From Inonotus obliquus (Eukaryota; Basidiomycota; Agaricomycetes; Hymenochaetales; Hymenochaetaceae): a stretch of 64,000 bases of DNA. The first letter of the stretch is position 1. Each line of letters opens with the position of its first letter. Location of the stretch: NCBI GenBank assembly GCA_032164295.1, contig JAJHTX010000004.1, forward strand, positions 372,001 through 436,000, read 5' to 3'. Of the stretch, positions 44,195-55,300 are shown one piece after another. Made by a program: the position numbers and the translations under genes. The notes beneath the pieces are model-generated. The model searched no databases, was not told the origin of the DNA, and worked only from the letters and a program-made list of their open reading frames with translations.

Positions 44195-45297
44195 CCGGTA
44201 TCAGAAGTACTGGACAAGAGGGATACAATTTAGGTGTGTTGGGAGGGCCGGTACATGACAGTACTAAGTTGTACTGTCACAGACAGGTAGTTGAGAGAGG
44301 TAGTAGGGCCTGGCTAGATAGAGGAATACAGAGAGGCTTTAGGTGACCGCTCAAGAGAGGAAAATAGCGGGTGGCGGTTGATACCGAGATGAATCCGTCG
44401 ATACTGAGACGTTTGTCATTTGGTATTGAGGTAATAAGAACAAAGCAGAGAAGGAGACAAAGTAGAGGAAGAGTTCTTGAGGAGACTAGTCGCGAGATGA
44501 GGGGTGAGTACTATAAAGACGATGTCGATGACTACCAGTATCAATATCAGCGACTACGAGACGAGACGAACGAACAGGGACTTGAACAAGATGAGCAAAA
44601 CCCGGATCTTCACTCTGGAAGCTCCTCTCAGATTAGCTGGTTTGCTACAGTAGAACATGCAGGCTATAAATATCATAATACCGTAGCCATTCAAGATACT
44701 AAATGGGGAATTTTTACAAGTCGAATTATACCACAATCCGGTACAAGAAGGGGAACATAAGGTCGAAATGAATGTAAAAATATAATCAGGGGAAACATAA
44801 GATGATGAATGAATAAGATGTTTTATCAGGGGGTAGCTAAGAATAGGGTGGGACGAGACAAGAATCCAATAAAAACTCACGACGAGTGATACTGAGGTAG
44901 GGTGGTGGTACTGATGTCGACCAGCGCTAAAGTAAGGACGTGTTTCAAGCTACTGCATGGGCACTCCTGATGATGGCCCTGTCGTCTTCTTCTCCAGAGA
45001 AGCACGTCATCCAAATTTACCTTTGTTCCGGTATCATGATCCGTGCGGCATCAGTCTGGGCGTCTACCGAGCGATCGGACAGTGTGCCCCGATGTTGACA
45101 TGTCGGTACAACCTAACCTTGGCATTGGGGTACTCTATCGCTCGGTGCCAATCAGTACTCTGGGATCGTCCCTGGGCATCAATAAGATCGCTTGTGCCTC
45201 TCGATATCTATCAGTATGCATTGCCTGGCTCGACTGGGCATTGCTTGGCTTGGCTTCCGAGTCAGATCGATGGTCTCCTCCAAGATCAAAGCAGCGT
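44195..45297 (+). repeat. F2 repeat X, interrupted
   Basis: It begins CCGGTATCAGAAGTAC, which corresponds to about base 20 of F2, and matches the reverse of LTR-D's F2 throughout. It stops at AGCAGCGT where copy Y begins. The remainder must lie beyond Y and its insertions, outside the window. Frames such as 44371-44760 are not protein-like and are not conserved in the other copies. Confidence 0.78.
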
Positions 45298-46221
45298 TAA
45301 ATGTGCGAGAACGCAGCTGGTATTAGAAGTACCGGATGAGAGGGGTACAATTTAGGTGTGTTGGGAGGGCCAGTATGTGGTGGTACTAAGTCGTACTGTC
45401 ACAGACAGGTCGTCAAGAGAGATAGTAGGGCCTGGCTGGATTGATGAGTACAGGGGGGCTCTAGGTGACCGCTCAAGAGACGAAGTATCAGGAGACAATC
45501 AATACTGAGATGAACCCGTCGATACCGAGTCGTTCATTGTTCGGTATTGCGGTAGTGAGAACGAAGCAGTAGAGAAGACGAGTAGAGGGTGAGTTTCTGA
45601 TGGGACTAGTTGTGAGACGAGGGACAAGGACGACAAAGATGATATCGACGACTACTGGTATCGATGCCGGCGACTACAAGGCAAGACGAACGAACGGGGA
45701 CTTGAACAAGATGAGCAAAACCCGGATCTTCACTCTGGAAGCTCCTCTCAGATTAGCTGGTTTGCTACAGTAGAACATGCAGGCTATAAATACCATAATA
45801 CCGTAGTCATTCAAGATACCAAATGGGGAACTTTACAAGTCGAATTGTACCACAATCCGGTACAAGAAGGGGAACATAAGGTCGAAATGAATGTAAAAAT
45901 ATAATCAGGGGAAACATAAGATGACAAATGAATAAGAAGTTTTATCAGGGGGTAGCTAAGAATAGGGTGGGACAAGACAAGAACCCAATAAAAACTCACA
46001 ACGAGTGATACCAAGGTAGGGTGGCGGTACTGACATCGACCAGTGTTAAAGTAAGGACGTGTTTCAAGCTACCGCATGGGTGCTCCTGATGATGGCCCTG
46101 TCGTCTTCTTCTCCAGAGAAGCACATCATCCAGATTTACCTTTGTTCCGGTATCATGATCCGTGCAGCATCAGTCTGGGTGTCTACCGAGCAATTGGACA
46201 GTGTGCTCCGATGTTGACATG
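45298..46221 (+). repeat. F2 repeat Y, inserted in X and cut by Ty3-A copy 2
   Basis: It begins TAAATGTGCGAGAACGCAG after GCGT (45294-45297), again an NCGN site. It ends at GTTGACATG where the LTR of Ty3-A copy 2 starts. Confidence 0.8.
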
Positions 46222-47675
46222 TGTTTATCTCCGTGGAGGGTTCGTTGATTCTTGATCGACGGACCAATCTGGCTAATTCCTCTGTTTGAGGGGTTAATCC
46301 AAATTCTACAATACTGGTTATGGAATTGCTAATCACCTTAGTGGACTGTGTAGCTGATCCGATCTGAAACAACTAGCAACTAACTAATATTGCAGTTGAA
46401 CCTGATACTATAATCGTACAGTATTAAGTCGGCGGGAATACGCGATTGTTATACTGATTGTTATTCACGATAAGGGAATATCGGGAATCGCACTACGTTG
46501 TGAGTAGCTCGTACCGTGCAGACAATAGGGAGAACAATCTAGTTGCAATCCGTATTTTAGCTTCACTTCGATTTCACACAATCGGTTCAGTTCAGCCGTG
46601 TCGCTACTGGTAATTTACTGGCTCGCAAGTAATTGATGTTACGATTTAACTTAGGGACTTATGGTAGGGTCCCTTGACTTGGATTAAACTGCTAGGTCGG
46701 CTCTACGATGGCCTCCTTATATACTAATTTACATGTGTGACGTTACTACCTTGTTACTTACTGTTTATGGTATTTATCTGTTTCTTCCTCCATGATACCT
46801 GGTCCGTGCTTTCTCTTTACTTCCTTCCTCATTTCACTACCTCTGTATTACTAGCCTCTCTTTGATTAGTTTAGTGCAGTGGGCGGTACCATCTCGCAGA
46901 TAGGTTTGATTCTTGTATAGGTAACGGCACTTGATCTAATTCAGCTATTCTAGGTAATTGCTGAGTCATCTGTCCTTGTATTTCGGGTCTCGTTGGTATC
47001 GGTCGTGGTACAGTCAGCCAGTTCCGAATAGTTTGCACTCGTGTATATCCTGGCGTTGTCCTGGCACGTTGTAGGTTTACCCCTTGTACTCCTTGTAGGT
47101 GTATTACTCCGCCGTACTGTTCTACCTTTATTTCCATTATGGTATATCCATAAGGTAATCCTCGACTTATGTAATTCATTATCCAATGCCCCCAAGCATA
47201 TGCAGTTCTCTCATTCGTTCCGGCTTGGTCTCGCTTGTAGGCAATGTCGACATCTACTATAGCTGCGTCGCATCGTTCGTGTCTTCCTTCCTGTGCTACG
47301 TTTCGTATTCCGATCATCATTACAAAGTGTCCGGCGTCGTAGGATAATACTCGTATCTCCCTTTCATAAGCTTTTTGTATTTGTTGGTTAGGGTCGTAGG
47401 TTAGTTCTACAAATCGACGTCGTATCATTATATCGGCTTGTCCGTTCATTATGTCTCCATACGTGATCTCTCTGATTAATTCTCGCATTAGTCCTCCAGC
47501 TAGTTCTTTAGCCGGGCGGCACGTGTTGCAACATCGTAGTATATTGCTTCGTGGTGTCGGTGGAACGATGGGCTGTTCTAGTACTTGTATTACTGCCGCT
47601 AACCGCTCTTGTATCCAACGTAGGACGCTCATAGTTATTGGCTTATTAATGATGGATAATACTACCTTTCTAACA
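46222..47675 (-). repeat. 3' LTR of Ty3-A copy 2
   Basis: 1454 bp, same ends as in copy 1. At least two substitutions separate it from copy 1, one giving QRARTT instead of QHARTT in the U3 protein and one in U5. The TATA box is at 46717-46723 on the minus strand. Confidence 0.92.
46871..47632 (-). CDS. U3-encoded CxxC protein, Ty3-A copy 2
   Basis: 253 residues, one His-to-Arg change from copy 1, otherwise the same. The frame is intact in this insertion although the rest of the element is broken. Confidence 0.7.
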   Translation of the reverse strand: MSVLRWIQERLAAVIQVLEQPIVPPTPRSNILRCCNTCRPAKELAGGLMRELIREITYGDIMNGQADIMIRRRFVELTYDPNQQIQKAYEREIRVLSYDAGHFVMMIGIRNVAQEGRHERCDAAIVDVDIAYKRDQAGTNERTAYAWGHWIMNYISRGLPYGYTIMEIKVEQYGGVIHLQGVQGVNLQRARTTPGYTRVQTIRNWLTVPRPIPTRPEIQGQMTQQLPRIAELDQVPLPIQESNLSARWYRPLH

Positions 47676-47761
47676 CTCCCCCTTCTAGGAATGCATCTGA
47701 CATAATCATAAGGAATGCATGACACATATTCTTTATTCATAATTCTTAAGCCCATTTTGAG

Positions 47762-49745
47762 CTAAAATTCCTCTACATTTGACGACCATAACTGAATGTC
47801 CACCCATATTTCGTCGTCTGCGTTCTGTTCTTCTTCTAGCGCTCTCTCCAGCGCTGCTCGATTTACTAACTCGTTTCTCATTTGTTCTCTCGCGGTCCTT
47901 CTTATCTCGTAGATTTCGTTTAATTGTTCCGGCGTCCAGTTGTCCCAAATAAACTCGTCGTCCGTCCAGAACGTTTCGTGATCTGGGTCGTTCGCTGCTG
48001 ACCAGCTTGCTCCCCACGTAGAGATGTCTCCCCAATCTTCATTTGAGGGCGCTGTTACGTTAATTGTGCGAGATCGCGTCCGGTACCGAAATACCGAGAC
48101 GAGGGGTGTATGGTTTTAAGTGGGGGAGGGCTAATACGTGCCGGTACTTAACCAGTACGGTCACGGTACTTGTTGTCTATGAAAAGGGGGAGTTAATGGA
48201 TGGGCCGGAAGTGAAGGGTATGTGATTCTGGTATGAAAAGGACAGGTTAGAATGTGGGAAAAACTTCGGTACAGGTCGGTATGGGAGAGAACGTAGCAAA
48301 ACAAGAGTCTAATACCGTGGGAAAAACCTCGGTACAGGTCGGTACAGGAAGAAAGGGGTCGGTACCGTGGGAAAAATGTCGGTACAGGTCGGTACTTGAA
48401 CGAACGGGTTCGGTATGTGCAGAAACGTTGTAAAACAAAAGCTCAGTACAGAAACGAAAGGTGGATGTGCAAAATACGAAGAATAACAAAACGTCGGTAC
48501 CGTGGGAAAAACGTCGGTACAGGTCGGTACTGCAAGGAAACAGCTAGCACGGGGTGGTATAGCGAGAAACAGAATGAGGGAGACTGGTAGATGAAGGTGT
48601 CGACTGGACTGGGAAGCAAACCTGAGCCCTCGCACGGGAGGCTAACTCCTGAGGTTCACTTGAGACGAAACTGGGACAGAACTTGAGACGAAGCTGAGAT
48701 GAGACTGAGAAGGGGGTGAGGAAACCTGAGCCCTCACGCTAGAGGCTAGCTCCTAAGATTACCTGGAGAGCTACTACGTACAGGAGGAGATATTTATACT
48801 ACTGTACCGTAGTTAGCTCATAAATCCAAAAGGAGAAAGTAGAAAGAAAGATCAAAACAAAGAAAAGTCTGAAGAAAATTGTAACAAGGAAAGCGAACAT
48901 TGCAGCGCCATCAGAGGGACAACAAGAAAGGGTTAGGGAGGACAAGATACCAATGAAAACGTAGCATATAGTACCCCTGGATGAAAAGTCCTCAGGACAA
49001 GAGATTTGAACCCCTGCCAAACGATACCGACGCGTTCCTGGTGGTACCGGACCTGAAAACCTTAATGGATACTGACCCTGAGCTTCCCCAAAGAACCGGC
49101 ATGCATACTCCAACCATCAGGAATGAATACCAGAGAGGGAGACGTTCGATCCATGTCATGAGAGCATGTTGAATTGTCAGTTTGTCTCGGTACCGGGTTT
49201 CTCGGCACTCGGTACTCTCGGTATTCTCGGTACCGGGTTTCTTGGCGCTCGGTATCGGTACTCTCGGCGTTCGGTATCTTGAGAAATGTGACCGACAGTT
49301 TCTCTAGGTGTGCTGGTGAATACTGGAAGGTGTAGATGGGACTGTACCGTAGCATGGGGTAAGCGTAGAATGGGATACCGGGGTTGATACCGAGCTCAGC
49401 TGCACGTAGTTCTCTTCAACGTTTGCCCATAGTTCTTCTTCTTGCGCCATTTGTTGCTCGGTTGGCCAGGGGATGAACGGCATCGGGATGTAATCGTCAT
49501 CTTCATCTTCCTCTTCATCTTCATCTTCATTTCCGTGCGCAAACGCTATCGGGTTTTGGTCTACGCCTTCTTCAGGCGGGTGATTTAATTCCTGATAGCT
49601 GGTTAACGGTTGCTACCTCTCTATTGTAATGACTGCGCACCTGTCTCCATATCCAAAATTGCATTCTCCATTGTATTATCAGACTTATCATGATTACCAA
49701 TCCAAACGCTACTATCGCGAGTACGAGTTCTACGGTTTTCGACAT
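47762..49745 (-). pseudogene. Env-position membrane protein gene of Ty3-A copy 2, split by F1
   Basis: It has the same two exons as copy 1 (intron at 49592-49640), with F1 copy 4 inserted in exon 2 at codons for NVT. The membrane segment and acidic run are unchanged upstream of the insertion. Confidence 0.75.
48061..49418 (+). repeat. F1 repeat, copy 4
   Basis: 1358 bp, TAATTGTGCGAGATCG ... GTTCTCTTCA, with a perfect duplication ACGT (48057-48060 and 49419-49422). The host sequence is known from Ty3-A copy 1 (22484-22487), which confirms a 4-bp duplication and no other change. It is the longest copy; four GTGGGAAAAA(C/T) ... TCGGTACAGGTCGGTA units are seen in its first 500 bp. Confidence 0.94.
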
Positions 49746-49839
49746 TTTCGTTCGGCGTTGGTATTCGTGTTTAGGGTTTTGATGGCGGTGGTGCAAGGAA
49801 TTGATAAGGATACTGGTATCTCGTCGGCGACTCTTTTCT

Positions 49840-52154
49840 TTATATACCCTGTTCCTCGTGTGAACCCGTAGGTTTCCGCTTCGTTAACCGTCTACTTCTT
49901 TGCCGGATGCGGCCTCCGTTCTTATTTCCTTTTATGGCATGATCAGGATTCCTCCTGATGTTGTCGTCGTCTTCCTCCCAATGTTGTTCCTTGGATAGTG
50001 GACTTTGGACTCTCTGGTATGTTTCTTCTAGATTATCCGTTCTCGATGAACCACTAGGATTGGTGTGTAATGGGTTATTTTCGTTATACGCGAAATCCTT
50101 TATTTTTATCGGGTTCCTGGTATTTATCATCCTTCTCTTGGCTGTTCGTTTTCCTTTCTCTTCGTTTTCGTTATTCCTTCTAATCCATCCGTCGATGTAA
50201 TTTGGTTTCTCCGCTTGTGGGTGTTTCTGATAGTATTCCTCGATCTTTTCCGTGGCGTTTCCTAGGTTCCCTAATGGCTCCCATGAATCGTGTTCTGCCC
50301 CGTATCCCTTCCAATTTATTAAGAAGTAATATTTCCGTCCTGTTTTCCTTGAATTTAGTACTCTTTCTACTTCGTATTCGTCGTCCTCTACAATGACTGG
50401 ATTCGAAGGTACTTCTTGGTCTTCCGTGGTGTTATCTACTATTCTATCTTGATATTTAATAAGATTGCCTGCATATAATACTGGATGTATGCGCATCTTC
50501 TTTGGTAATTCTAGTTCGTAATTCAATGGCCCATGTTGTTTGATTATTCTATATGGTCCTAAATTCTTCGGCCCTATCTTTCGGCTGGGTACTACTATAT
50601 TGTAGTTTCTAGCATCTATCATTACCTTATCTCCTACCTTGAATTCTAATTCTGCTCTCCTATGTTTATCGGTGTATCTCTTCATTTGTTCGTTTGACGC
50701 CATCAGCGCTTGTTCTGCTTGTTTCTGTATCTCCCATACCTTTTTAATATATTCTTGTGCGTCTGGTGCGTTCGCTTGCCCCATGGGCAATATTTCCAAT
50801 TTTCTTCCATAAAGGAGTTCAAATGGTGACTTCTTTATTGCTGCGTGTACTCTATTATTATAAGCAAACTCTGCCATGTGGATGTACTGCGCCCAGTTAT
50901 CTTGCGCTGTGTTTACGTAATGCCTTAGGTATTGTTCTAGTTCCTGGTTTACTCTTTCGCTTTGCCCATCTGTTTGTGGGTGATGTGCCGTGCTAAGCGC
51001 ATTGTCAATATTCATGGCTTTATATACTTCTTGTGTAAAGTTGCTTGTAAACTGTGGGCCTCTGTCGCTAGTAATTCTTTCTGGTAGTCCGTGTTTCGTG
51101 AATACGTGGTCCAATAGCATCTTCGCTGTTTTCTTACTGTCTGTTTCTTTAGTACAGGGAATAAACGTTGCTATTTTTGAAAACCGGTCTACTACCACTA
51201 GTACCGCATCACAGCCCTCACTTTCTGGAAGTCCTGTAATGAAATCCATGGTGATATGTTTCCATGGTCCCGTTGGTATTTCCAATGGTTTCAGCGGTGG
51301 TTGTGTTCGTCCCCTCCTAGGTTTGTTCTTTTGACAAATGTGGCATGAGGCAACGTATTCCCTAATTTCTTCTTTCATACTCGGCCACCAATAGATTTCT
51401 TCTATTGCCGCTATCGTCTTGTCTGTTCCTGGATGCCCGCTCATTGGTGAGTCGTGGAAGGTATATAATACATCTCTTTTCCGGTCCTGTCCGGGTATTA
51501 ATTTATCGTTTGGTGGTACCATTCCCTCGCTTGTGCTGTTTCTAGCTTGTCGATCAAAGATTTTTGGGTTGACGAATCTCTCGCTTGGTAATACGATCAC
51601 GTCCTTGTTATCATTCTTTCCTTCGTCATATCCTGATCTTCTGGATAGCGCATCGGCTCTCGTGTTCTTGCTTCCTGGTCGATAATCGATTTTGAATTGA
51701 TATCTACTTAGTACGTCCGTGACCCATCGGGCCTGTTTTCGTCCGACTCGTTGCGCTTTCATGAAGGTCTTCAGGTTCAACGCGTCGCATAGTACCAAGA
51801 TAGTATGTTTCGCTCCTTCTAAATGGTGTCTCCAAGTAGTTAGGGCGATTACAATTGCGTACAGTTCCTTTTCGGATACTGGCCAGTTCCTTTCAGTTGT
51901 TGTAAAGGATCTCGTGAGATAGGCAATAGGATGTAGTTTTCCTTCGTGTTCTTGTGATAATACTGCTCCCATGCCATAGTCCGACGCATCTGTTTCTACT
52001 ACGAAGGCTTTGTCATAGTCTGGTCTTCTTAGTATTGGTCCTGTGATTACGGCCTTTTTCAGGGCTTCAAACGACCTTTGTTGCTCTTCTCCCCATACAA
52101 AGGCTTGTTTCTTGGATTCTAGTTTCTTCATCGGCCTTGCTATTGCTGCATAGT
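49840..52154 (-). pseudogene. Pol of Ty3-A copy 2, 3' part
   Basis: Encodes the end of the reverse transcriptase connection, RNase H, integrase and chromodomain, with no residue difference from copy 1 that I could see. The 5' end is lost to the Ty3-C insertion at codons for DYAAIA. Confidence 0.9.
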
Positions 52155-52564
52155 TGTTAGAAAACGCTCGCCCTACAGGGACTATACAGTAACCACAGTA
52201 GGACAGGTCTCTTCAGTGTTACGGGTTCGGCGATGCTTTTCTAAGAGTTTCCGGAGCCTACTCGGTTTTCACAAGCAGGGCAGATTCCCAAGTATCTAAG
52301 CGTTGCCTCAGACGTTTTCGTTTATCTGATCAAGTCGGGCCTTAACCTCGTTGACAGGCTAGTAGGACAAGTACCCAGCTAAACAGGTAGGTTGCCGTTC
52401 GCAAGCTTCTCTAGTCGGTGGACGACTAATCAATCGTTCCACGCCGTAGAGTAAGAGAGGTTAAGCAGATTAGGTGGTCTTCAGATTAGAAGCTAGATGC
52501 CTAAGAGGACTCGATGTACAAGACGATCGAAAGAAAGATGGGGAGCTACGGTCTAAGTCTACAA

Positions 52565-52573
52565 CTATTTATA
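52565..52573 (-). promoter_or_regulatory. TATA box of the Ty3-C LTR
   Basis: TATAAATAG on the minus strand, about 1165 bp into the LTR, with the last ATG of the LTR 8 nt upstream (52584-52582), as in Ty3-A. Confidence 0.65.
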
Positions 52574-52903
52574 CCTTTTCCTCATGTTGTGGACGGACCA
52601 CTTCCTACGCTCCGTAGTTCCTACTCTCGATCTGATTCGTTATTCTAGCTTCCAAACTCGTCTGGTAATTCCATTGTTCTGCTGCGGATTGACTCATCGA
52701 CTGCGCCCTGTGCAGGATGATGACTCGGCGTTGACTCATCTTGACTTGAACTGAATTGAAACCTATGCTCGGGGTCGGCCTTGTGCTGCGCCCTGTGCAT
52801 GGAGTGAGTCAGTGAGTGAGTCATTGAATGCGTGTTCGTATGCCATTGGTTTTGCATGGCTGCGCCGTAGTTAGAGTTCGCTCGTCCGCAGTTGCTCGTG
52901 CAT

Positions 52904-53680
52904 TTAAGGAATTCCGTCGGGGTTCCGTTGTATAGCATCTGGGGCTATGAAGGCTGTGATTTGCTTGTCGCCTCGGGACTCTTGTTCGGGGCCGTCAAGT
53001 GTGATTCGACATCGGATATCATCGTGGGGAAACCAAGGTGGTTTAACGTATGTACCTATGGCGATGAGTAGTCGTACGCTTCGTCGAGTATCGTTCGAAG
53101 GTATTCTCCAGCCTAGGTATAGGTCTCCTTGTAGTCGAATAGCTTTGCAGTATGCCCATAGTTCCCTGAGTGTGTTTGCAACCCATGCCGCTGTTATCGG
53201 TGAGCGGCGGTTCGTAACATAGTCTGCACTGATCTCCACGAATGTGCTTGGGCACTCGAGTGCTAATATGTCGTGGATTCCTACTATTGTCCAGTGCGTC
53301 TTTGGTTGCATGCCTATTGCCGTATCCATTGCTATTGTTGACCTCGTGCGATTTCGAACGACCTCCGGGGGATTGTGATATTCTCGATAAGCTGTTGCTC
53401 GTTCGCTGGACACATGATATGTCAACATGCCCGTTGCCTCCCGTAGTATTATCTTGTGTAGGTCTTCGATGATCTGTCGCACTCTTCTGCATTTATAGCA
53501 AGCTGTTGGAGGTTGCTGTACTTGCTGCATCGTTTGCGAAGGTTTAGTGTGATCGTCGGGATTAGCATTGCTAGCCGATGCTTCTTGATCGTCGGCTTCA
53601 GATTGTATTGGATTCGCGTGTTCTCCGCTTCTCGCTGTCGATCCTGATCGTCTCCGGCCAGTGAAATTAACCGGTCCCAT
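52904..53680 (-). CDS. U3-encoded CxxC protein of Ty3-C
   Basis: 258 residues. The start MGPVNFTGRRR lies 58 nt inside the presumed LTR. After a Ser/Asp/Asn-rich N-terminal stretch comes ACYKCRRVRQIIEDLHKII, matching the CxxCR and helix of the Ty3-A protein, then HWTIVGIHDILA and FVEISADYV, matching HFVMMIGIRNVA and IVDVDIAY. Overall identity is low, so the relation rests on motif order, size and LTR position. Confidence 0.6.
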   Translation of the reverse strand: MGPVNFTGRRRSGSTARSGEHANPIQSEADDQEASASNANPDDHTKPSQTMQQVQQPPTACYKCRRVRQIIEDLHKIILREATGMLTYHVSSERATAYREYHNPPEVVRNRTRSTIAMDTAIGMQPKTHWTIVGIHDILALECPSTFVEISADYVTNRRSPITAAWVANTLRELWAYCKAIRLQGDLYLGWRIPSNDTRRSVRLLIAIGTYVKPPWFPHDDIRCRITLDGPEQESRGDKQITAFIAPDAIQRNPDGIP

Positions 53681-53740
53681 CCGGGGTAGTTTCGATCGAC
53701 GTTCCTAATCGAATCAAAATTTCAGCACAATCCTTTCACT

Positions 53741-53752
53741 CGCCCCCCTCCA
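53741..53752 (-). promoter_or_regulatory. Polypurine tract of Ty3-C
   Basis: GGAGGGGGGCG on the minus strand directly before the presumed 3' LTR. The 53739-54111 interval is otherwise noncoding, with a few A/T runs. Confidence 0.65.
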
Positions 53753-54111
53753 AGATCTTTACTCGATAGGGAAAAGATCTCAATTGGGTTGAAATTGCGA
53801 TGAGATCGTAGGGTCGTGTGCGAAATTAGTGACGATGTTGCTTCGTATTTCCTTCGAAATTTGTGTGCTTGATGCAGTTGAAAGACTTATTGAAGTCTGA
53901 AATCGTATCCTGAGCTCGATTTGAGAGCGTGCTTCGAGGGTAATTTGAAGAAAGTAAAGGGAAATAGCTTGACTCCCAGTCGAATTGTTGTTTCTTCTTG
54001 CAAATTTCCTTTAAGTTTTACTTTAGTGGACTTAGACTTGTCACACCAAAAGCAAAATAAGAAAATTTTCTTTATTATTTTTCCTCCCTCTGCACCTCTT
54101 GCCCTGCCGGT

Positions 54112-54876
54112 TCAGTCCTCCCAATGGGTCTGACCGTCGTTCCATCCGCGCGCTGTCCACTCGCGATCTCGGCTCTCACCGGGGCTTACTGAGCCTTCGC
54201 CTGACTCTGGCGATTCGGCTGCCCGGTTGTGCAGGCCTGACCTTTCCGACACCCGCTGTCTACCTCGCATCGGCCACCACGGGGCATCAGCCGGCGGTTG
54301 CGGACCCTGTAGTATGTACGGGCCGCCCCACGCATTTGCTTCTGCTTCTGCCGCGTCTGCTTCTGGCCATGCTTCTGGTTCGGGTTGTACGTAGCCGGGT
54401 AGGTCGACGTATAGGTCGTCGGGCGTTGCCGGTGGTGCGTCTACCGGTGCCTGTGCCTGTTGTGCTTCTGCCGTGTTCCTGATCGCTTCGAGTTCTTCTA
54501 CTGCCGCCCGCATCCTTGCGACGTCATCGACCAGCTGATCGAGTCTTGCTGCGCTCGATGTTGCTAGGTCTTCGATTGCTCGGTCGGGGATGCTCTGTAG
54601 TATTTCTTGAAGGCGGTCTTCCATGCGTCCGAAGGACGTTGCGCTTAGGTGGTGGAGTGCCTCGACCGTGAGGTTACGGCCTTGGGCTCGTGCTCGTCTC
54701 ACTTCTTGGGTCCTTCGTGACTCCTCTATCCTCATCTCGTGCTGCTCTCTGTTTATTCCCTCTAGCCTCACTACTAACTGCTCCCAGCGTTCCAGCGCTC
54801 GTCGTACGACGTCCACGATCACTACGGCTGTGGTACAGACCGTGATGATGAGGAGTGCGGTGTAGTAGGCGTTCAT
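54112..54876 (-). CDS. Env-position membrane-anchored acidic protein of Ty3-C
   Basis: 254 residues. Residues 4-24 (YYTALLIITVCTTAVVIVDV) form one membrane segment followed by Arg residues. About residues 25-120 are Glu/Arg/Leu-rich and coiled-coil-like. The C-terminal half is rich in Pro, Ala and Glu (EAWPEADAAEAEANAW). It is the second ORF after pol and lies just before the polypurine tract, the place of the shorter spliced protein in Ty3-A. No signal-peptide cleavage site, fusion peptide or glycosylation pattern points to a viral envelope. Function unknown. Confidence 0.68.
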   Translation of the reverse strand: MNAYYTALLIITVCTTAVVIVDVVRRALERWEQLVVRLEGINREQHEMRIEESRRTQEVRRARAQGRNLTVEALHHLSATSFGRMEDRLQEILQSIPDRAIEDLATSSAARLDQLVDDVARMRAAVEELEAIRNTAEAQQAQAPVDAPPATPDDLYVDLPGYVQPEPEAWPEADAAEAEANAWGGPYILQGPQPPADAPWWPMRGRQRVSERSGLHNRAAESPESGEGSVSPGESRDREWTARGWNDGQTHWED

Positions 54877-55300
54877 GGTGTTCGAGATGTCGTTGGTGGT
54901 TCTAGACTACTTGTGCTTTTCCAGCTGAGGCTCTCCTGTTGGATTCCTGCCTCTATTTATGCTTTTCCAACTCGTACCCTTCGTGACTCTGTTCTAGTCT
55001 TCCCCGGGTTCACCGTGCTGCGGTTGCTGCGGTTTTCAATTGTCTTGCTGCGATTTGTGCTTCGCTGTCGCACTCTATTATTGTCGTGCTGCGGATTTCC
55101 CATATCCTGTCATTCGTGTACGAATTATCTTGCCCGTAGTCGCTTCGTAATAGTCCCGTGATTCTTCGATGTATGTGCGCAGTTGACTTGGCATTCATAA
55201 ATACCATAGGGGATTTCGGGTTGCATAATGTTGAATAGATACCATAGGGTGCGCATGTGTTGTCCTGTCAATAAATACCATAGAAGAATGAGTTGCATAG
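54877..55300. other. Noncoding spacer in Ty3-C
   Basis: Between the 338-codon and 254-codon ORFs; it contains short repeats of ATACCATAG (about 55202, 55232, 55268). No protein-like frame. Confidence 0.45.

Larger units (their letters stand above)
46222..52154 (-). mobile_element. Ty3-A copy 2, 3' part
   Basis: Reverse-strand copy running from the 3' LTR up to the reverse transcriptase/RNase H junction in pol. It is cut at 52154 by Ty3-C; the 5' half is expected beyond Ty3-C, outside the window. F1 copy 4 lies in its env-position gene. The coding sequence is nearly identical to copy 1. Confidence 0.92.
52155..53738 (-). repeat. 3' LTR of Ty3-C
   Basis: The outer end is certain from the junction with Ty3-A (TGTTAGAAAACG on the plus strand). 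The inner end is placed at TGAAAGGATTG (53738 on the minus strand) because a purine tract precedes it; it cannot be confirmed without the 5' LTR. Length about 1584 bp. A TATA box is at 52573-52567. From 52581 to 52155 the sense strand has no ATG. Confidence 0.75.

Noticed and set aside
44371..44760. Frames in F2 copies (44371-44760 plus, 26434-26945 plus)
   Set aside because: Not conserved across the three F2 copies and without recognisable composition; treated as noncoding.
54112..54876. Retroviral envelope glycoprotein
   Set aside because: One N-terminal membrane segment and an acidic Pro/Ala/Glu tail; no cleavage site, no Cys pattern, no fusion peptide.
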